This document shows positions 32,358-41,680 of a stretch of DNA of 64,000 bases, in pieces. The position numbers and the translations under genes were made by a program. This DNA is from Halopseudomonas pelagia CL-AP6 (GTDB lineage Bacteria; Pseudomonadota; Gammaproteobacteria; Pseudomonadales; Pseudomonadaceae). Location of the stretch: positions 62,001-126,000 of the forward strand of contig NZ_AROI01000016.1 of assembly GCF_000410875.1 (NCBI RefSeq), given 5' to 3'. The notes below the pieces were generated by a model. It saw only the letters and a list, made by a program, of their open reading frames with translations, was not told where the DNA came from and did not search any database. How positions within the stretch are numbered: the first letter of the stretch is position 1; every line of letters begins with the position of its first letter.

Positions 32358-32788
32358 TGCCAGCCAGAAAGTGTTAATCGACCTTATTTGACGACCATTG
32401 ATTTTAAAGGATTTTATCCTAAACTATCAGCTTTTCAGGCTGATGCAGATTGAGATCAGTTGAAGACAATCATCCGGTCACGGTCACGGAAACTCATGTT
32501 TTTAGTGACTAGTTTTTAGCCTCTTTTCAACACATTTTCGTATCCATGCAGGCGCTGGCGACGATAGCTGTAAGAACAGTCTGCCCAACAAGGCGCTATC
32601 AGACCTAGTTGCGGCCGCGCAGTATGCCTCAGCCCAATCCGATGGACAAGAAAGCCTTTCATTACTGCAACTCCCCCCTTCGCTGTAAGTGGGTATAGAC
32701 ACAAAGCACTGATTAACCGTACAGTATAAAAATCATTGTCGGCTCACTCCCATCCTTTCCATCGAGATTTCAATGGCAAGGGTGTCAG
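32358..32788. other. Non-coding left end of the island
   Basis: 430 bp with no convincing gene. It contains small palindromes (AGGATTTTATCCT near 32409; AGCTTTTCAGGCT near 32429) and a tandem CGGTCACGGTCACGG near 32475. These could be recombinase binding sites or the promoter region of the recombinase trio; that is inference. Confidence 0.4.
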
Positions 32789-33388
32789 TTGGAACGAGCC
32801 TTTGAGTACGTCGGCATGCCCCGGTTGAAACAAAGCACCCAGACTACAGAGATTACGCTTCACCCCGCTGCACTGGCTGCCCATACCTGGAGCAGAGAGT
32901 TACACCGCTGGTTCAACAGATCAGCACTTCCGGAAACCATGCGAAAAGCGTTGGCGCAACAACCGCTGCAATGCATCGCTACTCCCAGCACACTTGAGCT
33001 TTATGCTCCTCTCTGGACAAGCGTGCTATGGCAGACCGACCAGCCGCCCATTGGCACACTCTTGGTTTGCCTGACTCCAGATGAAATATCGGAAATAGAG
33101 ATTGAGCGTGCTGCCTGGGTTTCGGTGCTTGGCGAGGTGTTCAACAGCCTCCACCCTCATGCAATATCAGACCTGCGGGATACACTGAAAGAGTCCATGT
33201 CGCATGGCCTGCACCGGGAACTGTTCAATACCAAAACGCTAAATGACAAGCTCATGTGCAAATGGACAGGTATCTCACGGGCAGCTCTCGGCGAACAACG
33301 GCGGCGGAAACGTACTCAACCGAGCCCGCCAGCAACTACGCAGGAAATAATCGATTTATTGAACCAGCCATGGGGTGACGATGAATAG
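32789..33388 (+). CDS. Small first protein of a recombinase trio (GmtX-like)
   Basis: 199 aa, soluble, no recognised fold by eye; the C-terminal part (FNTKTLNDKLMCKWTGISRAALGEQRRRKR) is basic and could contact DNA. The frame opens at TTG 32789, with AAGGG upstream; ATG 32816 is an alternative. Its end overlaps the next gene by eight bases, and all three genes of the module overlap. A small protein followed by a mid-sized and a very large tyrosine recombinase is the architecture I recall for gamma-mobile-trio (GMT) elements. The assignment is by gene size and order, not by a sequence search. Confidence 0.5.
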   Translation: MERAFEYVGMPRLKQSTQTTEITLHPAALAAHTWSRELHRWFNRSALPETMRKALAQQPLQCIATPSTLELYAPLWTSVLWQTDQPPIGTLLVCLTPDEISEIEIERAAWVSVLGEVFNSLHPHAISDLRDTLKESMSHGLHRELFNTKTLNDKLMCKWTGISRAALGEQRRRKRTQPSPPATTQEIIDLLNQPWGDDE

Positions 33389-35615
33389 CCCGGACGGCCA
33401 AATAGCCTTTCTCGACGCCCTTATTCCAGTAGAACTTCCGGATACAGTACGGCAGACCTCTCTGGGTTATCTGCATCAACTCTGCCTACCACTACTTCAA
33501 AAGCACCAACGCGCTGGTGATATGCTGAACCTGCCCGCTGAATACCTCAGCTACTCCTCTCAGCACTTTCCCGCAGCCAGTACTGACAGGGCAGCCGCTC
33601 ATAAAACCCTGGTCAGCTCAAAACTCTTGACGCTATCACCGTTCGCATCCGCATTGAACACCCCTTGGGACTACCTCCCCAACGCCGAGAAGTATGAACA
33701 GTGGTTGGGGCTAGTGATCCTGTGCTGCTGTAGTCTGCACATCAAAGGAGATCATAACAGTGCGATTGAATCGGCACTTCGGGAAATCCGCTTGATCGCA
33801 ACAAGCGCCAAACATAAACCGTTGCTGGAGCTGCTACCGTCTCCACAAGATTTCGACTACCTCCTGCAATTGGACGAGCATCTGCATGAGCTACGGAAGA
33901 ACTATCTCAACTTGCCTTCTGTACAACAGCTGGGGCTTGGCTATCTGGCTGTCGTAATCCGTAGTGTTGCGCGAAACCGGAAAGGAGTCATTCGCCAGCG
34001 CGGCGAATCTTCCAGCCCAACCTCAGCCCCCCCAGCTCCACAGACTGCAGCCAACTTTTTCGTTCCGTTGGTCGATACCGGCGTGGATGACCCGGAGTTT
34101 CGTATTGAAAAGCTGACCAGCTTCAGTAAAGCCAGTGAAAACGAGGATGAGCCGACAACAATCGTCACAAGCGTTCCCTATCGCTTTCACGATCGTAGCC
34201 TGCATAAAAAGGAAATCGCTCTTCAGGCTATTCACAGCATACGACTTGCTGAGCAAATGCGTGTGCGGCAACAATCGCTGCCCTGCTCTTTCGAACAGGC
34301 CTCCGAGTGGGACATCGAGCATCTGGTTACCCACGCATTGTCGGCTTTAACCAGAAATGACCATACCGCTGGCTGGGTGTTGCTATCGCTGCTAAGTGGA
34401 CGGGATCCCGGCTGGCACCTTGCCAATGCACATAAAGTACAGATCACGATCATTAATCAGGTCCCTTGCCGTACCCTCACACATCAGGTGCCTGCAGGCC
34501 ATCAGCCCAATCATCTAGACGCTCTGTTACCCGCTGTTCTGAATACACTGCATCTTCCTCTACCCCAGCAAATGACTGCCTGGGTTGAGTCGGCACCACT
34601 CCAAGCGCCGCTACCGACGGCGCAGGTACTACGCACCTGGCTGAAAGCTATCAACCAGACACACAGTACCCGGCTGACCATTGGCAGAATTAACCGCTAT
34701 ATGGAGCATTGGCTCCTGAATCAGGGTACAGATCGTGCCGTTATTGCACTAATACGTGGTGACGCTCATCAGGGACGCCCCAGCCTTTCCTATAGCCACC
34801 AGGAACGTATTGATGTACTCGCACACCATTATCGTTTCATCAATGCCGTGTTCGACCTCTCGGGACAGCAAGCTTCGCTACCGCCCATAAAGGCCAAATC
34901 AGGTGCCCTCGGAAGCCGCCTGCACTTGCCCGGTCGGGTACTGCACAACCTGTTCAGCGTACTTGCTCAAGCGTTTAATTTGGAAAAAGATTTCGTTAAT
35001 TTCCACAACAAATACGTAGTTTACGTGTGGGCACTTCTTTCGTTCGTGACAGGCCATAGAGACGTAAACGCCCCCATGGGCCTGCTGTCAGACCTGAATC
35101 CGCACCAGCAGACCTGGTGGATAAGCGACAAAGAACGAAGGCATGGCTTGGCTGCGCGTACGCTAGTCGTGCCTGCTACCGCTATTGAGCAAGTCAACTT
35201 ATATAAAGAGCACCTCAGCGACATCGCCAGCTACGCTCGCCTGAGTATTGCAACTGTATGCGCACGCTGCGACCGCACACTCAGCGGCGATGAGAATTTA
35301 TTATTTTTTTTGGAAGAAAATGATGGAGCGGCTTTGCCTGTCGAAATTACCCCTTCCCGCCTGGCGCTCATCCTGGGGGAGCAATTGCCCTGGGCACGTA
35401 ACTGGGGCAGGCACCACATGCGCAGTGAGTTGCTAAGACACCAAGTCAGCCCGGAAGTGATTGATGGCTGGATGGGCCACGAAGAGCTGGGCGAAGAAGC
35501 AATGGGACCATTTAGCCAACTGGGCATGAGCCAGCTCCGGCGTGTAGCTGACGTAATTCAAGCAGTCCTCACTCATCACGAAATCAAGGCGCTCCCCGGA
35601 TGGAAAACCCGCTGA
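33381..35615 (+). CDS. Tyrosine recombinase-like protein, second of the trio (GmtY-like)
   Basis: About 744 aa. The last 200 residues carry a tyrosine-recombinase catalytic fold. Box I Arg is in VTGHRDVNAP (about 560), a Lys-bearing hairpin is in DKERRHGLA, box II is GRHHMRSEL (about 680), and box III is WMGHEELGEE (about 700). Where the nucleophilic Tyr should follow, I read GPFSQLG, with Phe instead of Tyr. It may therefore be a non-cleaving partner, or the real Tyr lies elsewhere. The long N-terminal region (about 540 residues) is unique. ATG 33381 overlaps the previous stop; a GTG two codons earlier is possible. Confidence 0.7.
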   Translation: MNSPDGQIAFLDALIPVELPDTVRQTSLGYLHQLCLPLLQKHQRAGDMLNLPAEYLSYSSQHFPAASTDRAAAHKTLVSSKLLTLSPFASALNTPWDYLPNAEKYEQWLGLVILCCCSLHIKGDHNSAIESALREIRLIATSAKHKPLLELLPSPQDFDYLLQLDEHLHELRKNYLNLPSVQQLGLGYLAVVIRSVARNRKGVIRQRGESSSPTSAPPAPQTAANFFVPLVDTGVDDPEFRIEKLTSFSKASENEDEPTTIVTSVPYRFHDRSLHKKEIALQAIHSIRLAEQMRVRQQSLPCSFEQASEWDIEHLVTHALSALTRNDHTAGWVLLSLLSGRDPGWHLANAHKVQITIINQVPCRTLTHQVPAGHQPNHLDALLPAVLNTLHLPLPQQMTAWVESAPLQAPLPTAQVLRTWLKAINQTHSTRLTIGRINRYMEHWLLNQGTDRAVIALIRGDAHQGRPSLSYSHQERIDVLAHHYRFINAVFDLSGQQASLPPIKAKSGALGSRLHLPGRVLHNLFSVLAQAFNLEKDFVNFHNKYVVYVWALLSFVTGHRDVNAPMGLLSDLNPHQQTWWISDKERRHGLAARTLVVPATAIEQVNLYKEHLSDIASYARLSIATVCARCDRTLSGDENLLFFLEENDGAALPVEITPSRLALILGEQLPWARNWGRHHMRSELLRHQVSPEVIDGWMGHEELGEEAMGPFSQLGMSQLRRVADVIQAVLTHHEIKALPGWKTR

Positions 35616-38600
35616 CTGCTGATGCCCAGCGAACCTATAGGAATGTTCGTCTTGGACGCGATAGTCGCACCGCAGCGAGGCGCCGTGAGGACGAAAGAAC
35701 CATCCAAGCTGCGCTTACTATTCTTCAGGAAACTATCCCTGGACTATTCAGAGCACAGCCTGACGCCAGCCAGTTCAAAAAACTCTGGTCAAAAGCCGAT
35801 AAGGCCATTGAGCAGCACTTGGGCAACCCCACAGCGTACCGCCGGGTTTACAGCTGGATCAGAAAGCAATTGGAAGCTGGAAATCAGGCAGGAATCTGGG
35901 CCATCGATATCCCGCCACCCATCGTCACTCTCCACCAACGCAGGTCCACACGAAATCTGCGGCGACATCAACACGCCAGGCTTGTTGCTCTGGCGGAGGA
36001 CAGCTGGAAAACGAGGTTAACAACAGCAGACTCTGTTAGCCCGTCAAGGCAGTTGGCAAGGCTGCTCCTATCTTCGATCATGTATGGCGGATTAAACCGA
36101 GCACAGCTGTGGCCAGCTCTGGCTGATGCACTTAACCAACCCAAACCACTATGCGGTAACAGTTCACTCTGCTGGATTCCCTTGCACATACCCCCAGGGC
36201 AAGGCTGGGCCAGCAATCGAAAGCAACCGGATGATAGTGCAGACTCGGAAAAACCAATCTGCGAGGTTCACTACTTTCCCGACCCGATTACTCTGGGTCT
36301 GTTACGCCAGTACCTGAGCAGCAAAGATGGAAAAAAACCGCAGGCTCCGGGCAATCTATCGGCCTGCCTTGAACTTATCAATAAAGAGCTGAAAGCATCC
36401 TTCACCCAACGCCAGCTTGAATGGGGTGGCGTGACGGTAGCTGAAAGCCAACCAGGCGTTGAGTTACCGCAAGTTTTGGTTGAATACGCGACGGGGAGAC
36501 AGCCGAGTAGCAGCCTACCCTCGTGTTATTGGAATCGTTTGCTACAACCCAGCATCGGCCCGTGCGATGAGTATCTATTTGCAGACTTTGCGGTTTTCAG
36601 CGGCCCCGTATCCCAGCCGAGCAGGACACCTTCCAGGAAGCAACGCCGCCCCCATATATTGTCCAAACTGACTCGCATATTCAGAGTTGATCCCGCCAGG
36701 CCCAGGACCAAGCGCCAATTGATCACCGAGCTCGCTGCGCTGGCAGACGAGTGCGAGAAAGTCTCTGAGCAGGTGCTGCTTGGCTGGCTAATTCATCATC
36801 TCAATGAGCGTGGTAATGCTGAGTCCACCGCGCGGCGATACATGAATACGGTTGCTGCGGAATGGCTGATCGCCACAGAATCACATGATCTGTTGAGTTT
36901 TGACCAAGAAGACTTCCAGTCTCTGTACTCGCATATACTGGACACGCAACGCAGTCAGAAAGAGCGCACGTACCGCGCAGGGCGGCTGGAGGATCTGCAC
37001 CAGTTTGGTGTTCAGACAATTGACTTTCCGCCACTCCATGAGCCATTGCAAGAAGGCTCCGGCACCGTTCCTCATGTCAGCGCCGCTATCGTGGATGAAC
37101 CTCTTTTTTCTGGGCTGCTATTACAATGCGACCAGTTCAAAGATATCACTCCGCTTCACCGCACCATGCTCAAATGTTTTCTGATCATGGCTTTCAGGAC
37201 AGCCCTGCGTCCTGGCGAAATAGCCAAGCTGCGCTTACGGGATATCGAGCCTTCCGCAATAGCCTGGCTGTTTGTTCGCGACAACAAGCACGGCAGTAAC
37301 AAAACGGCAGCAGCGTTACGCAAGGTCCCCCTTTTCCCACTGCTGACAGAACCAGAAAGTCAATTGATGCGCGACTTTATCGGAAGCAGGCGCCTTAATG
37401 GCCAAAGCAGTGCAGAACTGCTGTTTCACCAACCGGACAACCCAAGAGAACCTCTGGATACGAGAACACTGTCCATCGTAGTGAAAAAAATTCTTGCGGA
37501 TTTGAGCGGTGGCCTCTACTACCGGCTTTACCATCTGCGCCACAGCGCCCTGACACGCCTTCAGCTATTGATACACCATGATCAGGTTTCACTCCCAGCT
37601 GAAGTCGACACACTTCTGCCCTACCCTCCCATGCATCGGCAAGATCTGCTGGAAAAGATCTGTGGCCAGGGTCGCCTGAGGGATCGATACCAGGCAATCG
37701 CCGTTCTGGCCGGTCATAGCAGCCCCGGTATTACCCTCAGCACCTACATGCACTTCAGCGACCTGCTGCTCGCTCTACACTTGAATGAAAATAGACGCAG
37801 CCTATCCAGCATAGAAGCTTTCGCACTGCTAGGCCTACGACGCCACCGCATCAGCCACATGCGTAGAAACAACTTGTTAATCACACCAGCAGAGTTAACA
37901 GAATATCTGCACAAGCGGCTCACTCGATTTATTCAAGCCTCACTACCCACCCAAGAAAATGGCAAATTCCGCCCTATTCAAACAGCCAAGATGCGTATGG
38001 ACCAGACAGCTTATATCAAAGCCTTGGGTGTGCTGGGCAAGATCCAAGCTGGGCAGGACCCTGCTGAAGCGGCCGTGTATTACCAGCTGTCCCCAGGGCA
38101 AATCGAGCATTGGCACCAAACAGCATTAGCTTTACGAGAACTGGCGACCGATAAGAACGCATCGCGTTTATTCCCTAAAAGTCGCCGTCATCAACTGCTG
38201 CCACCAGAACCTGTCGACGTATCAGAAAAACGTGACCTGGCCGCCGCGCACCATCATTGCCGAAAACTCTTTGCAAAAAGCCATAGCCGCCCTGAGCTGC
38301 TTTGGTTGATCGAGTACACCTTGACCCACATCAACAGCGCCCACTCCGGCATCTGCTTCTATGGTGCCCAGGATTTTAGACGGTACATGAAGACAGTGAC
38401 CCAGATATTTGAGTGGCCGCGCTGGCGTTTTCATATTGGTGTTACGACCACCGAGGCCTTATCGCAGTGGCACTGCGGTGCCCTGCAGATGGAGCACAGC
38501 CTGATGAAGCAGGAGGCAAGATTCGCCCATGGAAAAGGGATACTGAAGCTCCGCCACCCGGAGGAAAAAGGACGGACGGAAGAGGGCAAGAAAGGATACT

Positions 38601-38683
38601 CATCCCACACGCTTATCACCTTGTTCCATCGACTGGCTATCGTCCTATTTGCACCTGATGAGATTCGTGCTTGGCAAGGCTGA
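35600..38683 (+). CDS. Large tyrosine recombinase, third of the trio (GmtZ-like)
   Basis: 1027 aa, very long for this family. A complete catalytic set is visible in the middle: Arg in TALRPGEIAKLRL (about 536), Lys in NKHGSNKTAA, YHLRHSALTRL (Arg about 647, His next to it), GH in VLAGHSSPG (about 704) and Tyr ten residues on in STYMHFSD (about 715). A further 300 residues follow with no recognised domain. It overlaps the second gene by 16 bases. In such trios this protein most likely does strand cleavage and exchange for movement of the island. It is alternatively any large integrase-like protein; the GMT label is inferred. Confidence 0.75.
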   Translation: MENPLTADAQRTYRNVRLGRDSRTAARRREDERTIQAALTILQETIPGLFRAQPDASQFKKLWSKADKAIEQHLGNPTAYRRVYSWIRKQLEAGNQAGIWAIDIPPPIVTLHQRRSTRNLRRHQHARLVALAEDSWKTRLTTADSVSPSRQLARLLLSSIMYGGLNRAQLWPALADALNQPKPLCGNSSLCWIPLHIPPGQGWASNRKQPDDSADSEKPICEVHYFPDPITLGLLRQYLSSKDGKKPQAPGNLSACLELINKELKASFTQRQLEWGGVTVAESQPGVELPQVLVEYATGRQPSSSLPSCYWNRLLQPSIGPCDEYLFADFAVFSGPVSQPSRTPSRKQRRPHILSKLTRIFRVDPARPRTKRQLITELAALADECEKVSEQVLLGWLIHHLNERGNAESTARRYMNTVAAEWLIATESHDLLSFDQEDFQSLYSHILDTQRSQKERTYRAGRLEDLHQFGVQTIDFPPLHEPLQEGSGTVPHVSAAIVDEPLFSGLLLQCDQFKDITPLHRTMLKCFLIMAFRTALRPGEIAKLRLRDIEPSAIAWLFVRDNKHGSNKTAAALRKVPLFPLLTEPESQLMRDFIGSRRLNGQSSAELLFHQPDNPREPLDTRTLSIVVKKILADLSGGLYYRLYHLRHSALTRLQLLIHHDQVSLPAEVDTLLPYPPMHRQDLLEKICGQGRLRDRYQAIAVLAGHSSPGITLSTYMHFSDLLLALHLNENRRSLSSIEAFALLGLRRHRISHMRRNNLLITPAELTEYLHKRLTRFIQASLPTQENGKFRPIQTAKMRMDQTAYIKALGVLGKIQAGQDPAEAAVYYQLSPGQIEHWHQTALALRELATDKNASRLFPKSRRHQLLPPEPVDVSEKRDLAAAHHHCRKLFAKSHSRPELLWLIEYTLTHINSAHSGICFYGAQDFRRYMKTVTQIFEWPRWRFHIGVTTTEALSQWHCGALQMEHSLMKQEARFAHGKGILKLRHPEEKGRTEEGKKGYSSHTLITLFHRLAIVLFAPDEIRAWQG

Positions 38684-38716
38684 AGCGCAATCCGGCAATT
38701 ACCTCATGGAAATAGC

Positions 38717-38944
38717 TCAGACCTCTGACTCTCCAGAAGATAAGCGTCCAGTGATGTCACCGCCGGAGTAATACTGACCCACCGAGCATAACCAACCTAT
38801 CCTGCCAGAGGGGGCAGACTCAAAACCTGAATCTCTAAGCAGCTCCATCAGCAGCTGAAATTCCCCATGCACATCCGAACAAATCCAGTCATCACCGATT
38901 GGATTAAGTGGAATTTCATGATGGACAGGAATACGTCTGATCAT
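38717..38944 (-). pseudogene. Truncated metallophosphatase (PrpA-like) remnant
   Basis: The first 40 residues (MIRRIPVHHE ... DDWICSDVHGEFQLLMELLRDSGFE) match the start of a PPP-type Ser/Thr phosphatase, including the D-x-H-G metal motif. The frame then runs into unrelated sequence (about 75 aa in total), and the GDxxDRG and GNHE motifs are absent. It is therefore a 5' fragment, unlikely to be active. Confidence 0.6.
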
Positions 38945-39242
38945 CTTTCAGCCCTGCAAACTCGAGATACGGGTGCTCGACGACTTTGAGTGCATCAATA
39001 TTGTGACGCTCCAGACTAATTATGTGCCGCCCCATTACCATAGCATCCCCCATGACTCGCTCTGATTGTTCCGGTTGTATCGGTGTGAAAAGGTCAGTGG
39101 TGAACTCGCCACGCTGCCATAGATCCATCAACAGACGCCCTGCCTTGGCATAAGCATATCCGGTACGATAGATGGCATTCAGGCCCTTACTCGCCGCCTT
39201 AATAACTAGAGGAGTGTCATCAGAATGACATGGCAGTTCACA
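38916..39242 (-). pseudogene. umuC C-terminal remnant (DNA polymerase V subunit)
   Basis: An open stretch without a start reads ...TPLVIKAASKGLNAIYRTGYAYAKAG and then RLLMDLWQRGEFTTDLF, PEQSERVMG. This matches the little-finger/C-terminal part of UmuC-type Y-family polymerases (the YRxGYxYAKAGVML and SERLM blocks). The polymerase core is gone. After about 39048 the frame continues into non-UmuC sequence. It is a degraded gene inside the island. Confidence 0.65.
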
Positions 39243-39856
39243 TCATGACTCATCCAACCGATCGCATTCTGACCATTGATCTTGAGGCAACCTGCTGGGA
39301 AGACCAGATGGCTCCAGACGGGCAGCCTCAGAGTGTGCACAACATGGAGCCAATCGAGATTGGCTGCGCCTTGGCCACCCGTGACGGTGTGTTGCTCGAC
39401 AGCCGTTCCTTCTTGGTTCGCCCTACCCGCTACCCCAAGCTGAGCGCGTTCTGCCAGTCACTGACCGGTCTCACCCAGGACATGGCAGATGCGGCACCCA
39501 GGTTTCCGGAGGCGATCGATGCCTTGAACCACTGGCTCGGCCAGCCAGCAGACTCCTTCATCTGGTGCAGTTGGGGTAACTACGACCGTCTGCATATGCA
39601 GGCCCAATGCGAACAGCTGGGTGCATCCACAACTGTTCTGAGTGTGCCCCATCTCAACCTGAAACGACTCTGGCGACGGAGCACAGGACAGCGTAAAAAG
39701 ACAGGATTGGCGAGCGCGCTGGCTTACCATGAACTGAGCTTTGAAGGGCAGCACCATCGGGGTGTGGATGATGCGCGCAATATCGTCCGGCTGCTACCCT
39801 TCATGGACTGGTCGCTGGAACCCGAACTGCTCACACGTCCGGAAATGGAACCATGA
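39230..39856 (+). CDS. DEDDh-family 3'-5' exonuclease (ERI1/KapD-like)
   Basis: 208 aa. The DEDD catalytic residues can be placed: D and E in LTIDLEATCWE (about 18-20), D in WGNYDRLHM (about 120), and H plus D in GQHHRGVDDARN (His about 170, Asp about 175). The compact size and the ATCWE motif place it with the ERI1/KapD exonucleases that act on RNA or single-stranded DNA ends. The start could also be ATG 39245. It overlaps the following phosphoesterase gene by four bases (ATGA). Island cargo, function unknown. Confidence 0.8.
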   Translation: MAVHIMTHPTDRILTIDLEATCWEDQMAPDGQPQSVHNMEPIEIGCALATRDGVLLDSRSFLVRPTRYPKLSAFCQSLTGLTQDMADAAPRFPEAIDALNHWLGQPADSFIWCSWGNYDRLHMQAQCEQLGASTTVLSVPHLNLKRLWRRSTGQRKKTGLASALAYHELSFEGQHHRGVDDARNIVRLLPFMDWSLEPELLTRPEMEP

Positions 39857-40482
39857 AACTCGTCTGCATCTCTGACACCCACAGTCTGCACAGGCACATT
39901 CCCGAGATTCCGGATGGAGATGTACTGATTCATGCCGGAGACAGCTTGGGCCAGGGGACGCTAGACAATATTGAAGATCTCAACGACTGGTTGGGCACCC
40001 TGCCCCATCGTCACAAGATCGTCATTGCCGGTAATCATGACCGGGCCTTTCAGGATGAGCCAGAACAGGCGCGGGGGCTGCTGACCAATGCAATCTACCT
40101 GGAGGACAGCGGTGTCGAGATTGATGGTGTGAGATTTTGGGGCTCACCCTGGACGCCGACGTTCATGGACTGGGCGTTCATGCTAGAGCGAGCGCAGCCG
40201 CTGCGGGATGTCTGGGCGCTTATTCCAGATGATACCGATGTTCTGATCACCCACGGCCCACCGCTGGGCTACGGTGATGCGACGTTCATCGGTAGCAGCA
40301 ACGTAGGCTGCTATGACCTTCTGGAGCGCATTGATGCGTTGCGCTTGAAGGCCCACGTCTTTGGGCATATCCATGAAGGCTATGGGATGTATCAGCGTCG
40401 CAGTACGACACTGATCAACGCCAGCACCTGCACCGAGTGGTATGAGCCGAGTAATTACCCGGTTGTTTTTGGGCTAACCTGA
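39853..40482 (+). CDS. Calcineurin-like metallophosphoesterase
   Basis: 209 aa. All metal motifs are visible: D-T-H in CISDTHSLH (8-10), GD in HAGDSLG (about 36), GNHD (about 62), HGPP (about 136), and GHIHEG (about 175). The family includes nucleases and cyclic-nucleotide or nucleotide phosphodiesterases (MPPED/Mre11-like folds). Translation is coupled to the upstream exonuclease by ATGA overlap, which suggests the two enzymes work on the same substrate, perhaps nucleic acid or a nucleotide. That is inference. Confidence 0.85.
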   Translation: MKLVCISDTHSLHRHIPEIPDGDVLIHAGDSLGQGTLDNIEDLNDWLGTLPHRHKIVIAGNHDRAFQDEPEQARGLLTNAIYLEDSGVEIDGVRFWGSPWTPTFMDWAFMLERAQPLRDVWALIPDDTDVLITHGPPLGYGDATFIGSSNVGCYDLLERIDALRLKAHVFGHIHEGYGMYQRRSTTLINASTCTEWYEPSNYPVVFGLT

Positions 40483-40523
40483 CGGCACATGTGCGCTTTC
40501 TTGATTTGAGGTATGTGAGCGAA

Positions 40524-40724
40524 ATGGACAAAAAAGCCGAGCGATACGAAAAAGCACTACTGGCAGCTGAGCAGCTGCTGGAGTCAAGGAAACGCGCGAA
40601 ATCCTGGTTACAGTATTACGTACGCGGACTTGACGCAAAGCCAATCGACTTGCTCGACAGCGACGCGGGGCTCGCCGCTGTGCTGACGATAATCGGGCGG
40701 CTGGAGCATGGCGTCGTCACATAG
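40524..40724 (+). CDS. Small hypothetical protein downstream of the phosphoesterase
   Basis: 66 aa, an N-terminal charged helix (KKAERYEKALLAAEQLLESRKRAK) and a C-terminal helix. No known domain. ATG 40524 is preferred; an in-frame GTG lies at 40491. It is 40 bp after the phosphoesterase stop and may be a third member of that unit. Confidence 0.5.
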   Translation: MDKKAERYEKALLAAEQLLESRKRAKSWLQYYVRGLDAKPIDLLDSDAGLAAVLTIIGRLEHGVVT

Positions 40725-40813
40725 ATTGCCGCAAGCGCTACTCTGACTCTGACCTGTGCAATGACGCCCTGCTGGCGAGCAAACTACAATCTCCAGACTC
40801 TCAATCGCAGCTT

Positions 40814-41680
40814 TCAATTGAGCCGCTTATACATACGTCCATCATGTTGCGACTTTACGTACCAGAAATGGCTGGGCCGTCGCTCAAATGCTTTCCTCCA
40901 ATTACATACTTCAGCAGACAATCGATCGCACATCCGCACAATCCCAGCCACCTGATAAGGATCTGAGTCTCTGGAGCTGCTCAGCGCTAGGCAAGCAGTC
41001 AGCGCCTCGAACAGCGGAGCAGACTTCATGCGAAGGTGTTCCAGCGGTGCTGAAAGCACCATAAAGCTGTAAGCCTCATGTTCGCCAGACACCCCGTTGC
41101 TGTCGTTATAAAACATTCGGACTTTACCAATATCGTGCAACAACCCTCCTATGAATGCGACCCATGTTGTCCTCATACCCAGTTGATGCTGACTACACAA
41201 CGTGGCGGCACTCACTGCCACTTCATAGCTGTGAGCCAGCAAGCCGCCGACATGGTTGTGATGGTAGCCGTGACTGGCCCTATCACGGCAGAATGCAAGC
41301 ATCAGTTGGTCGTCCATAAGCACATCGAGCAGAAAGCCTTTCAGTAGCTCATCGTCGATATAAGCCAACATACTCCAGATTTTCACCAGCGTTCTCTTCT
41401 GCAAACCGCTGGCCCATTGAGCCTGACGTTCCACCTGCGAGCGAGGAATGCAGTCCGGCAAGGGCCGCAGCCTGACAAGGTCGCGTCCTTCACCTTCTGT
41501 CGAAAACTCCACCACAACCCACTGGCCATCAGAGTTACAGGGTTGCAGCTGCTCCGAAGGCAAGGAAGGAGCAGGCTCTCGTTCCAGCCCAGTGACGCAC
41601 CAATTGAGCGCCCCACCTTCTTCTAGTTGCTGCTCAACCCAATACAAGGAGGAGCGAGCTCGTGTTATCAATGAACGCAT
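40814..41680 (-). CDS. HD-domain protein, MOBH/TraI_2 relaxase-like
   Basis: 288 aa. The middle carries the three-His and HD metal pattern of the TraI_2/MOBH relaxase core: YHHNHVGGLLAHSYEVA (about 160), then LLHDIGKV (about 195), then GEHEAYSF with His. MOBH relaxases of integrative conjugative elements share this arrangement, but they are much longer, so this may be a reduced relaxase or a nuclease or phosphohydrolase derived from it. Its ATG overlaps the integrase stop (TGATG), so it is translated with the integrase. Role in transfer of the island is inferred. Confidence 0.65.
   Translation of the reverse strand: MRSLITRARSSLYWVEQQLEEGGALNWCVTGLEREPAPSLPSEQLQPCNSDGQWVVVEFSTEGEGRDLVRLRPLPDCIPRSQVERQAQWASGLQKRTLVKIWSMLAYIDDELLKGFLLDVLMDDQLMLAFCRDRASHGYHHNHVGGLLAHSYEVAVSAATLCSQHQLGMRTTWVAFIGGLLHDIGKVRMFYNDSNGVSGEHEAYSFMVLSAPLEHLRMKSAPLFEALTACLALSSSRDSDPYQVAGIVRMCDRLSAEVCNWRKAFERRPSHFWYVKSQHDGRMYKRLN

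Noticed and set aside
32309-32380. A functional tRNA-Asp
   Set aside because: Only the 3' 49 nt match; the D-arm and the 5' acceptor strand are absent, so no cloverleaf can form.
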